Shown in pieces: positions 30,856 through 44,048 of a stretch of 64,000 nt of DNA. Each line of letters starts with the position of its first letter. The stretch's first letter is position 1. Source of the DNA: Deinococcus aerolatus (lineage in GTDB: Bacteria; Deinococcota; Deinococci; Deinococcales; Deinococcaceae); contig NZ_BMOL01000016.1 of the NCBI RefSeq assembly GCF_014647055.1, positions 1 through 64,000 of the forward strand, given 5' to 3'. The notes beneath the pieces are model-generated. The model was not told where the DNA came from, did not search any database, and was given only the letters and a program-made list of their open reading frames with translations. The position numbers and the translations under genes are program-made.

Positions 30856-31490
30856 CTGGGTCGCCCGCCCTGCAACTGCGCGACCTGTGGCTGAGGCTGG
30901 GCCGCGAGGTCATCCTGCGCGGCGTGACTCTGGACGTGCTGGCCGGTGAGGGGATCACGCTTCTGGGCGAGAACGGGGCCGGCAAGACCACGCTGCTGCG
31001 CCTGCTGGCCTCCGGGCTGCGGCCCACGCGCGGCGAGGGGCGGGTGATGGGTTTTGACCTGCGCGACTCGCGGGCGGTGCGCGACCACATTCACCTGATG
31101 CCGGTGGACGCGGGCCTGTATCCGGACCTGAGCTGCGCCGAGAATCTGGAATTCGCCCTGAAGATGCACGGCCAGACCGGAGACGTGGCGGCGGCGCTGC
31201 GGCGCGTGACCCTGGAAACCGCTGCCAGCCGCCGCGTCCGCTTTCTCTCGGCGGGAATGCGCAAGCGGCTGGCGCTGGCCCGCGCCCACCTGCTGGCCCG
31301 CCCGGTCACGCTGGTGGACGAACCCTTCGCCAACCTGGATACGGCAGGCCGGGGGCTGGTTCTGGAGCTGCTGGGCGAACTGCGCGCCGGGGGCGTCACG
31401 CTGATCGTCGCCGCCCACGAGCCGGAACTGGCCCGGCAGGTCGCCCCACGGGCGCTGCGGCTGGCGGCTGGGATCTTGCATGAGGCGTAG
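30840..31490 (+). CDS. ccmA: Heme exporter ATP-binding protein CcmA-like
   Basis: A 216-aa ABC ATPase with Walker A GENGAGKTT (about residue 42), signature LSAGMRKRLALAR and Walker B LVDEPFANLD. GTG start; it overlaps ccdA by 16 bases. Assignment to cytochrome c maturation rests on its position before ccmB. It energises release of heme from CcmE in the known system. Confidence 0.85.
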   Translation: MAEGLTGSPALQLRDLWLRLGREVILRGVTLDVLAGEGITLLGENGAGKTTLLRLLASGLRPTRGEGRVMGFDLRDSRAVRDHIHLMPVDAGLYPDLSCAENLEFALKMHGQTGDVAAALRRVTLETAASRRVRFLSAGMRKRLALARAHLLARPVTLVDEPFANLDTAGRGLVLELLGELRAGGVTLIVAAHEPELARQVAPRALRLAAGILHEA

Positions 31491-31511
31491 CGCGGAAGGC
31501 CACGCGGACAG

Positions 31512-32222
<711 letters not shown>

Positions 32223-32271
32223 CGCCCCGCATCACCCACCCCGAGGGGAAGCCCACGCCGCCGCCCAGCGT

Positions 32272-32299
32272 TTGACACGCGGCCCTATTCTGTTAATAT
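32272..32299 (+). promoter_or_regulatory. Strong leaderless promoter
   Basis: A perfect -35 TTGACA (32272-32277) and TAATAT (32294-32299) are 16 bases apart, and the -10 ends six bases before the ATG of the zinc-ribbon gene. One of the few perfect -35 boxes visible here. Confidence 0.7.
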
Positions 32300-32305
32300 A
32301 AGAAT

Positions 32306-32512
32306 ATGAAGCGTTTATTACGTAACGAGGCCGATCCGTACCCGGCCAGCGGACGCGGATACGCTCACGTCTGCCCCGACTGCAGCCTGTCCATGACCCT
32401 GCACGACCTGCGCGACGGCGATCAGGGGTACTGGTGCCACGCCTGCGGCAAGGGCCACCGCGCGGGCGACCCGCCGCTCACGGCGCTGCGGCCGCTGCCG
32501 CAGGCGGGATAA
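32306..32512 (+). CDS. Small zinc-ribbon protein of unknown function
   Basis: A 68-aa protein with two Cys pairs, CPDC (residues 23-26) and CHAC (residues 44-47), spaced as in a zinc ribbon. It is driven by a strong leaderless promoter. Function unknown: nucleic-acid binding or a protein-protein role would both fit. Confidence 0.75.
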   Translation: MKRLLRNEADPYPASGRGYAHVCPDCSLSMTLHDLRDGDQGYWCHACGKGHRAGDPPLTALRPLPQAG

Positions 32513-32543
32513 CGCCGGGGGTCAGGGCGCTATGCTGGGCCGC

Positions 32544-33284
32544 ATGACGGACCCCTCCCCCTCTCAGGACCGCGGCGCCGGGACCCCCTACCGCGAGGTG
32601 CTGGCCGGGCAGGTGATTGCCGTGACCGGGGCCGACGCGGGCTACGGCAAGATGATCAGCACTGCCCTGGCGCGGCTCGGGGCCAGCGTGGTATTGATCG
32701 GCAACAACAGCGAGACGCTCTCGGCGCAGGCCAGCGCCCTGGAGCATTCCGGCGGACACTCCATTCCCATCAAGGCCGACGTGAGCGTGCCGCTGGACTG
32801 GCTGAGCGCCCAGAGCCGCATCCTGGAAATCTTCGGGGCGCTGCACGGCATCGTTCATCTGGCCGACAAGCGCACGCACGCCAGTTTCACCATGCTCAGC
32901 GAGAACGAGTGGATGGAGCTGTTCAACAGCAACGTCAAGAGCAGCGTGGCCATCGCGCAGATTCTGGGCCGCCGCCTGCCCGGCACCTGGCTGACCATCA
33001 TCGGTCCCCACGGCGACGAGCCGGGCTTGCAGGCCCACCCGCAGCGCGGCGCGATTCGCGGCCTGGTGGAGGCGGCGGCGCGTGAGGACCTGCGCCTGAA
33101 CATGCTGTTGCCCTCGCGCGCCAGTTGCGGCGACGAGGCGCTGGACCGCCCGCTGGCCGACGCCGTGCTGGCCCTGGCCACGCCCAGATTGAGCCACCTG
33201 CGCGGCAACGTGATGGACGTGCCGCTGCCGCCCGCCCCCAAGGTCCGCCTGCCTGAAGTCACCAGCGTGCTGAACGCGCTGTGA
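32544..33284 (+). CDS. SDR-fold protein lacking the catalytic Tyr-Lys
   Basis: A 246-aa Rossmann protein with the nucleotide motif TGADAGYGK (about residues 30-38) and an SDR-like FNSNVKSS segment. The catalytic YxxxK is absent: the matching region reads HPQRGAIRG. It may bind NAD(P) without reducing carbonyls. TATGCT (32531-32536) ends seven bases before the ATG at 32544, so the longer frame at 32532 is rejected. It is linked to nrdR by a 6-codon bridging ORF. Confidence 0.75.
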   Translation: MTDPSPSQDRGAGTPYREVLAGQVIAVTGADAGYGKMISTALARLGASVVLIGNNSETLSAQASALEHSGGHSIPIKADVSVPLDWLSAQSRILEIFGALHGIVHLADKRTHASFTMLSENEWMELFNSNVKSSVAIAQILGRRLPGTWLTIIGPHGDEPGLQAHPQRGAIRGLVEAAAREDLRLNMLLPSRASCGDEALDRPLADAVLALATPRLSHLRGNVMDVPLPPAPKVRLPEVTSVLNAL

Positions 33285-33301
33285 CGGGCCGCCCCGCATG
33301 A
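33281..33301 (+). CDS. Six-codon bridging ORF between the SDR gene and nrdR
   Basis: GTG at 33281 overlaps the SDR stop (GTGA), and its own TGA (33299-33301) overlaps the nrdR start (ATGA). nrdR has no Shine-Dalgarno. The gap is too short for a separate promoter, so ribosome relay is a simple explanation. Chance is possible for so short a frame. Confidence 0.3.
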   Translation: MTGRPA

Positions 33302-33750
33302 AATGCCCCTACTGCTCGGCCCCCGATTCCAAGGTGGTCAATTCGCGCCCCAGCGACGACGGGGCCAGCATCCGCCGCCGCCGCGAGTGCCTGAACTGCG
33401 CCCGGCGGTTTACCACCTACGAACGCGCCCAGCTTGAACCGCTGATGGTGGTCAAGCGCAGCGGCCCGCGCGAGGCCTTCAATCCCGACAAGCTGCTGCG
33501 CGGCCTGGCGCTGGCCACCGAGAAACGCCCGGTCGAGCCCGAGGCCCTGCGCGCCTTCGCCTACGGCTTCGAGGACGAGGTGGGGGCCGCCGAGATCGCC
33601 AGCGAGGAGATCGGCAAGCGGGCCATGACCTTCCTGCGCCCGCTGGACGATGTGGCCTACATCCGCTTTGCCAGCGTCTACCGCGACTTCGACAGCCTGG
33701 AACGCTTTATCGAGGAGATCCGGGGACTCAAGGACCGGGACGAGCAATAA
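33298..33750 (+). CDS. nrdR: Transcriptional repressor NrdR
   Basis: A 150-aa nucleotide-sensing repressor of ribonucleotide reductase genes. The zinc ribbon has Cys at residues 3, 6, 31 and 34, followed by the RRRRECLNCARRFTTYE segment and an ATP-cone domain (VVKRSGPREAFNPDKL onward). Length and motifs are standard. Confidence 0.96.
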   Translation: MKCPYCSAPDSKVVNSRPSDDGASIRRRRECLNCARRFTTYERAQLEPLMVVKRSGPREAFNPDKLLRGLALATEKRPVEPEALRAFAYGFEDEVGAAEIASEEIGKRAMTFLRPLDDVAYIRFASVYRDFDSLERFIEEIRGLKDRDEQ

Positions 33751-33771
33751 AAAATCCGCCCTCTCGGACGG
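33749..33771 (-). terminator. Terminator of the broken GNAT gene
   Basis: On the minus strand, CCGTCC, loop GAGA and GGGCGG (6 bp, one wobble) are followed by ATTTTTT. It overlaps the nrdR stop codon, so the two convergent transcripts meet here. Confidence 0.75.
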
Positions 33772-33863
33772 TGATGGAAACAATATAGCGTGGGATGCAG
33801 CGCGTGTCAAATTGATACATCGACCTAGAATTTCCGCGCTGGGGCAGTGTTTTTGTAGGGCTC

Positions 33864-34303
33864 TCAATCCCCCGACTGCATATTCGTCCGGTAGAGGGCA
33901 TTCAATTCGGGAACGTCGCGGACATTTGCAAAGCCGAGTGAGCGGTAAAACGCCGCCTGTTCAGGGCCGTCGCTGGTCAGAAGAACCATCTGGCGGACAT
34001 GAACGTAGCGCTCAAGCATGGCGTTCATCGGTGCGCGGCCCACGCCATGCGTTGCCAGCGGGGATTGATCAGGAGGGTCTGAACCCACAAAATGCTGATG
34101 TCATCGGTCAAGCCGCGCACCAGACCGATCAACTCACCGTTCTCGTCGCGCGCAGTCCACACGAACGAGGATTGCTGAACGGCGCGGGCCAGCGCCTCCG
34201 GGTCACCGGCGTAGGCCGTCCAGCCCACCGAGCTGTAGAGGCGCAACAGTTCGTCCATTTCAGGTATTTCGCCGGAAGTCAGGTGGGAGGTCACGTCCGT
34301 CAT
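33864..34303 (-). pseudogene. GNAT-family acetyltransferase, frameshifted
   Basis: The frame from 34303 (MTDVTSHLTSGEIPEMDELL) runs to LLINPRWQR and then ends after six foreign residues. The acetyl-CoA-binding continuation HGVGRAPMNAMLERYVHV and the C-terminal AAFYRSLGF are in the other frame, ending at 33864. One missing base near 34044 explains it. Either a true pseudogene or a sequence error; everything else looks intact. Confidence 0.8.
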
Positions 34304-34309
34304 CCCGAG

Positions 34310-34333
34310 AGCTGGCGCTGAACTGCGCCAGCT
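34310..34333. repeat. Perfect 9-bp inverted repeat upstream of the GNAT gene
   Basis: AGCTGGCGC, a 6-base loop and GCGCCAGCT lie between the liv operon terminator and the GNAT start. No T-tract follows on either strand. It may be an operator or an mRNA 5' structure. Confidence 0.4.
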
Positions 34334-34344
34334 GGCCCACAACA

Positions 34345-34371
34345 ATAAAAGCCCCCGCACGTGGCGGGGGC
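34345..34371 (-). terminator. Terminator of the liv operon
   Basis: On the minus strand, GCCCCCGC, loop and GCGGGGGC are followed by TTTTATT, 18 bases after livM. Confidence 0.85.
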
Positions 34372-34388
34372 AACAGCGAACGAGAGCG

Positions 34389-36232
<1,844 letters not shown>

Positions 36233-36258
36233 CTGTTGTCCATGACGTTAAAAGGGGT

Positions 36259-36296
36259 GGGGGCCGGGGACGCCCGGTTTAAGCGTCCCGGCCCCC
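36259..36296 (-). terminator. Intercistronic hairpin after livK (partial terminator or stabiliser)
   Basis: On the minus strand, GGGGGCCGGGACGC pairs with GCGTCCCCGGCCCCC (14 bp, one bulge) around an 8-base loop, followed by ACCCCTTTT. Its position between the binding-protein and permease genes fits a structure that keeps livK mRNA more abundant than livHM mRNA. Confidence 0.65.
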
Positions 36297-36315
36297 AAAT
36301 CCCCCTATCCGTTCC

Positions 36316-37539
<1,224 letters not shown>

Positions 37540-37572
37540 GTTGGAATCCTCCGAAGGGGAATAGAAGTCGGG

Positions 37573-39112
<1,540 letters not shown>

Positions 39113-39116
<4 letters not shown>

Positions 39117-39145
39117 GAGTAACGTCTGGATGCAAAGTCGAGCAT
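39113..39145 (-). CDS. Ten-codon leader ORF coupled to livG
   Basis: MLDFASRRYS starts three bases after a strong AAGGAGG and ends in a TGA that overlaps the livG GTG (GTGA). The livG GTG has no Shine-Dalgarno of its own, so the strong site in front of the leader probably serves livG by coupling. One Leu codon only, so it is not an obvious attenuator peptide. Confidence 0.45.
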
Positions 39146-39260
39146 CGTCCTCCTTAGTACTGTGCTGATTGTGGTACGCCGCAGAGTGTAGCGCCCCGGC
39201 GTCACACCGGCGTTACACCGCCGGGCCTGGACCGACAAGCGCCTGCACGCGGACGCCTGC

Positions 39261-39887
39261 TCAGGCCGGGCCGGGCCCAGCCTGGTCATCAGGTCTGGGA
39301 ATCACGGGCGTCTCGTTGCCGGCGACGCGGCCCCGCACGCCCTCCAGCAGCGCGGCGATCCGCACAAAGTCGGCCTTCAGGTCGCCTGTCGGCTGCACGT
39401 ACCCCACGATGCCAATGCGTTTGCGCGGCCAGTCCAGCGCGGTCACGGCAATCGGCACGTCCGCCTCCAGGGCCATGTAGTAAAAGCCGGTCTTCCAGTA
39501 GCCCGCCTGCCCCCGGCTGCCCTCCGGCGCGACAAGCAGCACGATCTCCTGTTCGCGTTCGATCACCGAGACCGCGGCGTCCACGAAATTGCCCCCGGCG
39601 CGGCGGCGGTCCAGGGCAATGCCGCCCACCGCCCGCATAAAGATCCCATGCGGAAAGCCGAACAGCTCACGCTTGCCCACCCAGTGCAGCGGAATGCGGG
39701 TGGCCCACTTCCAGAACAGTCCCGGCCAGAAATCCAGATTGCTGGTGTGCGGCGCAGCGGCGGTGACGAACTTGACCCCGCCCATCGGCGGCGGCTCCAG
39801 CACGGGCGTCCAGCCCGCCAGCCGCAGAAGAAGGAGCGACACGCGCGAACCCAGCGTGTGCGGGCGGCTCTGCCACGTTACAGACAC
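39261..39887 (-). CDS. 1-acyl-glycerol-3-phosphate acyltransferase family protein
   Basis: A 208-aa acyltransferase with the catalytic HxxxxD motif in APHTSNLDFWPG (about residues 46-57), the FPHGIFMRAVGGIALDR region and LLVAPEGSRG (the EGTR-type phosphate motif). The GTG start follows TATACT (39894-39899) by six bases, indicating a leaderless transcript. It probably acts on a lipid or polyol phosphate at the membrane. Confidence 0.87.
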   Translation of the reverse strand: MSVTWQSRPHTLGSRVSLLLLRLAGWTPVLEPPPMGGVKFVTAAAPHTSNLDFWPGLFWKWATRIPLHWVGKRELFGFPHGIFMRAVGGIALDRRRAGGNFVDAAVSVIEREQEIVLLVAPEGSRGQAGYWKTGFYYMALEADVPIAVTALDWPRKRIGIVGYVQPTGDLKADFVRIAALLEGVRGRVAGNETPVIPRPDDQAGPGPA

Positions 39888-39980
39888 CGGGCGAGTATAG
39901 ACGCGGCGTCTGCCGGAAGTCTGTCGCGTGGTGCAGCGGGGTGGCCCGGGCTGGCACGGCGCGGCTCCCCGGGGTGACGG

Positions 39981-40094
39981 TCAGCCGCGCCGGTTCCTGA
40001 CGCGCACCCGCACCGTCTGGCGCTCCGGTTCCCTTTGCAGGGAGGCAAGCAGCAGCGAGAAAACGATGGCCAGTCCGGCGATGACGGATTCCAT
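39981..40094 (-). CDS. Small single-helix membrane protein
   Basis: A 37-aa ORF beginning MESVIAGLAIVFSLLLASLQ, one hydrophobic helix followed by a strongly basic tail. It lies 34 bases downstream of the EVE-domain gene on the same strand. No Shine-Dalgarno is visible. The Nout/Cin-type composition is convincing, but no homologue is recalled. Confidence 0.4.
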   Translation of the reverse strand: MESVIAGLAIVFSLLLASLQREPERQTVRVRVRNRRG

Positions 40095-40128
40095 ACCGCA
40101 GTGTGACGAGTGACCTCTGACAGTTGAA

Positions 40129-40617
40129 TTACGGGCGTGCTGCCCGCTCTAGCCCCACCGCATTCAGCCCCGCCGCCGTCAGCGCCGCCCCGAATTGCTC
40201 CGCCGTCACGGGCAGCACGCTCAGGCGCGCACCCTTGCGGGTCAGGGGCGAAGTCTCCCACTCGGGCAGGGCGCGGATGGTGTCCAGCGTCAGCACTTCG
40301 GGAAAGGCCTGGACGGCTTCCACTTCCACCATGCTCCAGCGCGGCTGCTGCGGGTCAGAAATGGGGTCAAAGTACGCGCTGGCCGGGTCAAATTGCAGAT
40401 CATCCGTGTGCGCGGCCCGCGTGATCCGCGCCACGCCCGCAATGCCCGGCGCCTTGCTGCGCGAGTGGTAGAAGAGGCAGAGGTCGCCCACCATCATCTG
40501 CCGCAGAAAATTACGCGCCTGGTAGTTGCGGACGCCGTTCCAGGGTTCGCGGCCCACGCGTTCCAGATCGGGGTAGCCAAAGACGTCGGGTTCGGATTTG
40601 AGGAGCCAGTGGGACAT
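40129..40617 (-). CDS. EVE-domain protein
   Basis: A 162-aa single-domain protein of the PUA-like EVE/Thyn1 family, with WLLKSEPDVF at the N-terminus, WNGVRNYQARNFLR, GDLCLFYHS and the PRWSMVEVE strand. The family recognises modified bases in DNA or RNA. AGGGTA on the + strand (TACCCT, 40625-40630) ends seven bases before the ATG. Confidence 0.92.
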   Translation of the reverse strand: MSHWLLKSEPDVFGYPDLERVGREPWNGVRNYQARNFLRQMMVGDLCLFYHSRSKAPGIAGVARITRAAHTDDLQFDPASAYFDPISDPQQPRWSMVEVEAVQAFPEVLTLDTIRALPEWETSPLTRKGARLSVLPVTAEQFGAALTAAGLNAVGLERAARP

Positions 40618-40682
40618 GGGGGTCAGGGTAAGGCCGGAAGGGGTGGCAGGTCCCGCGTGTCGCCGTCAATTACACTCCAGGC

Positions 40683-40721
40683 ATGAACGGCACGTTGTCC
40701 TGGAGTCTCAGGCACCCATGA
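40683..40721 (+). CDS. Leaderless 12-codon ORF coupled to the BadF-type kinase
   Basis: TACACT (40671-40676) ends six bases before an ATG that opens MNGTLSWSLRHP. Its TGA overlaps the kinase ATG (ATGA). The promoter spacing predicts that ribosomes load at this small ORF and reach the kinase by reinitiation. Confidence 0.45.
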   Translation: MNGTLSWSLRHP

Positions 40722-41596
40722 TTCTGGGCATCGATATGGGCGCGAGTAGCAGCAAGTGGGCGCTGTTCTCCGGCGGGGAACCCACGGCCAGAGGCGTTTA
40801 CGCACCCCTGTCCGGCCACCTGTACACGCCGGAGGCCCGTGGGCGCATGACTGAGGGGCTGGCCGGCATTCGCGCCGCCATGCCCACGCCGCCCTCGGCG
40901 GTGGTGGTGGGCGTCACCGGGCTACAGAGGGACCTCGCGCCGTTGATCGAGGCCATGCTGTCGGACACCTTCGGGTTGCCCGTGGCCGCACTGCACGTCA
41001 CCGACGACATGCATCTGGCCCATGCCGCGCACTTCCCGGGGGGTGGGGGCACCCTGGTGTATGCCGGAACCGGCAGCATGGCCTACCACCGCACGGCGGC
41101 GGGCAAGGTGCTGCGGGCCGGTGGCCACGGCTTTCTGATCGACGACGCGGGCGGGGCGTTCTGGCAGGGCCGGCAGGGCCTCAAGGCGGCGCTGCGCGGC
41201 CTGGACGAGGGACAGGCTGAAAGCCGGCTGGCCGCCGGCCTGTTCGGGGCCATCGGTTCCCGGCACTGGCCGGACATCCGCGCCCACGTGTACGGCGAGG
41301 GCCGCGCCGCGCTGGCTCGGCTGGCCCCCGCTGTGTACGCGGCGGCGGTGGACGGCGACCCGGAGGCCCAGGAGATTCAACGCCGCGCCGGGGCTGAGCT
41401 TGCGCGGCTGGGTCGGGCGGTGCTGAACCGCAGCGGCAGCCACGAGGTCGCGCTGTGCGGCGGCAGCTTCAATCCGCTGGTGCGGGCCGCGTTTGTGGCG
41501 CAGATCGGGGACACGCTGACGGTGCTGCCGGGGGCCGAGCCGTTGCTGGGCGCCCTGGCCCTGGCGCCCGGCCCACCCGAATCCAGAAACGTCTGA
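40718..41596 (+). CDS. BadF/BadG-type kinase, N-acetylglucosamine kinase-like
   Basis: A 292-aa ASKHA-fold ATPase with the phosphate-1 motif IDMGASSSKWAL at the N-terminus, VVVGVTGLQRD, the adenosine-side YAGTGSMAYH and IDDAGGAFWQG blocks. It probably phosphorylates an amino-sugar. The ATG at 40718 overlaps the stop of a small leaderless ORF; only a weak TGGAG lies 15 bases upstream. Confidence 0.8.
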   Translation: MILGIDMGASSSKWALFSGGEPTARGVYAPLSGHLYTPEARGRMTEGLAGIRAAMPTPPSAVVVGVTGLQRDLAPLIEAMLSDTFGLPVAALHVTDDMHLAHAAHFPGGGGTLVYAGTGSMAYHRTAAGKVLRAGGHGFLIDDAGGAFWQGRQGLKAALRGLDEGQAESRLAAGLFGAIGSRHWPDIRAHVYGEGRAALARLAPAVYAAAVDGDPEAQEIQRRAGAELARLGRAVLNRSGSHEVALCGGSFNPLVRAAFVAQIGDTLTVLPGAEPLLGALALAPGPPESRNV

Positions 41597-41713
41597 GTCC
41601 TGGCCTGTCTGAGCCCCCGCCCGCCCGCCGCTGAGCCACTGCCGGGGAAGGACACCGGAGGTTGCGTGGCTTTGCCTACCTTGCCCGTATGCGGGGCGCC
41701 CTAGACTGCGTGC

Positions 41714-42784
41714 GTGCGCGCTTCGCCCTGGCTTCCCGTCCTGCTGATTCTGGCGCTGGGCGCTTATCTGCTGCCTAACTGGCAGCCGAAATTCGAGCTG
41801 GTGCCCCGACAGCCGCAGGTGTCGGCCACCCTGCCCAACACGCTGCCCAAGGACACCCAGGCGCTGTTCGAGAAGGTCCGCCCCGCCACCGTGCGCGTCG
41901 AGAGCCTGGACCCCCGCACGCGCGAGGCGGGCATCGGCACCGGCTTTTTCATCAGCGAGACCGGGCAGGTGCTGACCGCCTACCACGTCGTGAGTCTGGG
42001 CACGCTGTTTCAGGTCAGCACGCTGTCGGGGCAGTCGTACCGCGCCAGGGTGACGGCCTTTGACGCGCGGGCCGACGTGGCGCTGCTGGAAGTGCAGGGA
42101 CGCGGCCCCTTCCCCTTTCTGCCTCTGGCCAGCCGCGCCCCGCGTGTGGGCGAGACGGTGCTGGCGGTGGGCAACAGCGGCGGCGACTTCCTGCAACCCC
42201 GGCGTGGCCGCCTGCTGCGGCTGGACGCGGCGGCGGCCCGCGCCGATTTCCCGCAGGGCACGCTGGAGATGAACGCCCCGCTGGCCCCCGGCGACAGCGG
42301 CGGCCCGATCATCGACGGGCTGGGCAACGCGATTGGCGTGGTCAGCTACATCAGCGTGGACAGCAGCGGCATCACCCGGCGCAGCTACGCGGTGCCGGTG
42401 GTGGACGGCGACAACCTGATCACGGCGCTGCGGACCGGCGAGAAACGCGATACCCCGGTGGTGGGCATCGAACTGGACAGTTTTCACAGCGGCCTGACTG
42501 ACCCGGCAGGCGGCGTGATCGCGCGGGTGGTAGGCGGCAGTCCCGCCGCCCGCGCCGGACTGCAGGGCGGCGAGTACGACGCGGGCGGCAACCTGCTGAA
42601 GCTGGGCGACACCATTACCACCGTGGACGGGCGGCGCACCCGTGACGCCAACGAGGTCATCCTCGCGCTGCGGGGCGGCGAGGTCGGCGACACCGTGACG
42701 GTGGGCTACCTGCGCGGCAACCAGCCCAGGGAAACCCGCATCACGCTGGTGGCGCGGGCCACCCTCCCCAGCCCGCGCGAATAA
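41714..42784 (+). CDS. Trypsin-like serine protease with PDZ domain (HtrA/DegP type)
   Basis: A 356-aa membrane-anchored protease. The N-terminal helix (residues 1-18) is followed by the protease domain with His in TAYHVVS, Asp in ARADVALLE and Ser in PGDSGGPII, then a PDZ domain near GGVIARVVGGSPAARAGLQG. GTG start, with TAGACT (41702-41707) ending six bases before it (leaderless). Likely periplasmic quality control. Confidence 0.92.
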   Translation: MRASPWLPVLLILALGAYLLPNWQPKFELVPRQPQVSATLPNTLPKDTQALFEKVRPATVRVESLDPRTREAGIGTGFFISETGQVLTAYHVVSLGTLFQVSTLSGQSYRARVTAFDARADVALLEVQGRGPFPFLPLASRAPRVGETVLAVGNSGGDFLQPRRGRLLRLDAAAARADFPQGTLEMNAPLAPGDSGGPIIDGLGNAIGVVSYISVDSSGITRRSYAVPVVDGDNLITALRTGEKRDTPVVGIELDSFHSGLTDPAGGVIARVVGGSPAARAGLQGGEYDAGGNLLKLGDTITTVDGRRTRDANEVILALRGGEVGDTVTVGYLRGNQPRETRITLVARATLPSPRE

Positions 42785-42872
42785 ACCGCAGCCCTCTCTG
42801 AAGGCAGACGCTCTAAAGGGGGCCTTAGCCCGCGCCTACCCACACTTCATTCCCACACCCTAGCCTGAGAGG

Positions 42873-43109
42873 ATGTCTAGAGCCTTCGTGAAGGAAGAGG
42901 CGGGCGCGCCCTGGACGCCACCCTCCACCCCCCGCGCCTACCGCATCGTCTGGACCGGTGACGCGGTTCCCGGCGGCCCCCAGCAGCCGGAAGTCATGCG
43001 CGAGACCGACGATCTGCTGGACGCCCTGCGCTGGCTGTCTGACCGCCCTCGTCCCGGCTTCGAGCTGCGCGACGCGGACGGCGAACTGCTGGCCACCAAC
43101 GCGGCCTGA
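42873..43109 (+). CDS. Conserved-looking small protein of unknown function
   Basis: A 78-aa protein, MSRAFVKEEAGAPWTPPSTP at the N-terminus and LRWLSDRPRPGFELRDADGE near the C-terminus. No known domain. TAGCCT (42861-42866) ends six bases before the ATG, supporting a real leaderless gene. Confidence 0.65.
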   Translation: MSRAFVKEEAGAPWTPPSTPRAYRIVWTGDAVPGGPQQPEVMRETDDLLDALRWLSDRPRPGFELRDADGELLATNAA

Positions 43110-43136
43110 ACCTGCCAGGCCTTCAGCGTCAGCTGC

Positions 43137-44048
43137 CTACCACACCCCTTCCAGCGTGATCCGCGCCGTGCCGGCCAGGCTTTGCCCCGGCGACAGCACC
43201 CGCATGTCCACACCGGCCACGCCCTGCGCCGCCAGATTGAAGGCGTCGGTGGCGTGTGAAACCGGTTCCAGCGCCAGGCTGCCGTCGGGCGCGGTGAAGA
43301 CCACCAGGTGTGAGTAAGGGTTGTCGGCGGTCTGGACCAGCGCCCGTGGTGGCCTGCCGCCCGCTGCCCAGTCCAGCCGGACAATTCCGTCCCAGGCGGT
43401 GAAGGTCCGGTCAATCTGCCGTGTCCCGATATGGGCCGGCGTTCGGTAATCCTCCTGCGGACGGACCTCCCGGGCGCCGCCCACTGTGAGGCTGCGGCTG
43501 TCGGTGTCGTAGGTCAGCGGGGCATCAAAGGCCAGCGCCGGGTCGATGCCGTCCTGCAGGCGCTGGAAGTAGGGGTGCAGGCCCATGCCAGCGGGCATGT
43601 CGCGGGTGTCGGCGTTGGTCAGCGTCACGGTGGTGTCCAGGTGGGGACCGTGCAGACGGTATTCCACCTGGGCGGTAAAGGCCCAGGGCCAGTTGATGTC
43701 GGCGTGGTCCCGGCTGTCGAAGGTGCACACCAGATGGCTGTCCGAGGCCCGCGTGACCGTCCACGGGCGGTTGCGGACGTCGCCGTGCTGGGCCAGCCCT
43801 GCCCCGGTGTTGGGCTGCAACTGCACGTCGTGACCCTCAAAGGCAAAGCACGCGTCCCGGATGCGGTTGGAGTAGGGCAGCAGCACGAAGCTGGCGCACT
43901 GGCTGCTGGTCTGCACGGTGGTCGGGTTCACCGCACGCAGCACCGGACGGCCCGACGCGGCACGCAGGTTCAGGATGCTGGCCCCCAGGTCCGGCAGCAC
44001 CTCCAGCGTCATTGCGGCGCTGGACACCGTCTCGGTGCGCCAGCTCAC
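43137..44048 (-). CDS. Aldose 1-epimerase family protein
   Basis: A 303-aa beta-sandwich mutarotase relative. It shows PYSNRIRDACFAFEG (substrate Arg), the catalytic His in GLHPYF, the Asp in PLTYDTDS and a Glu near LALEPV. The GTG start overlaps the rlmB stop. It interconverts anomers of a sugar. Confidence 0.87.
   Translation of the reverse strand: MSWRTETVSSAAMTLEVLPDLGASILNLRAASGRPVLRAVNPTTVQTSSQCASFVLLPYSNRIRDACFAFEGHDVQLQPNTGAGLAQHGDVRNRPWTVTRASDSHLVCTFDSRDHADINWPWAFTAQVEYRLHGPHLDTTVTLTNADTRDMPAGMGLHPYFQRLQDGIDPALAFDAPLTYDTDSRSLTVGGAREVRPQEDYRTPAHIGTRQIDRTFTAWDGIVRLDWAAGGRPPRALVQTADNPYSHLVVFTAPDGSLALEPVSHATDAFNLAAQGVAGVDMRVLSPGQSLAGTARITLEGVW

Noticed and set aside
36233..36315. Riboswitch or Leu/Val attenuator in the livK-livH gap
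   Set aside because: There is a hairpin but no leader ORF with branched-chain codons and no alternative pairing.
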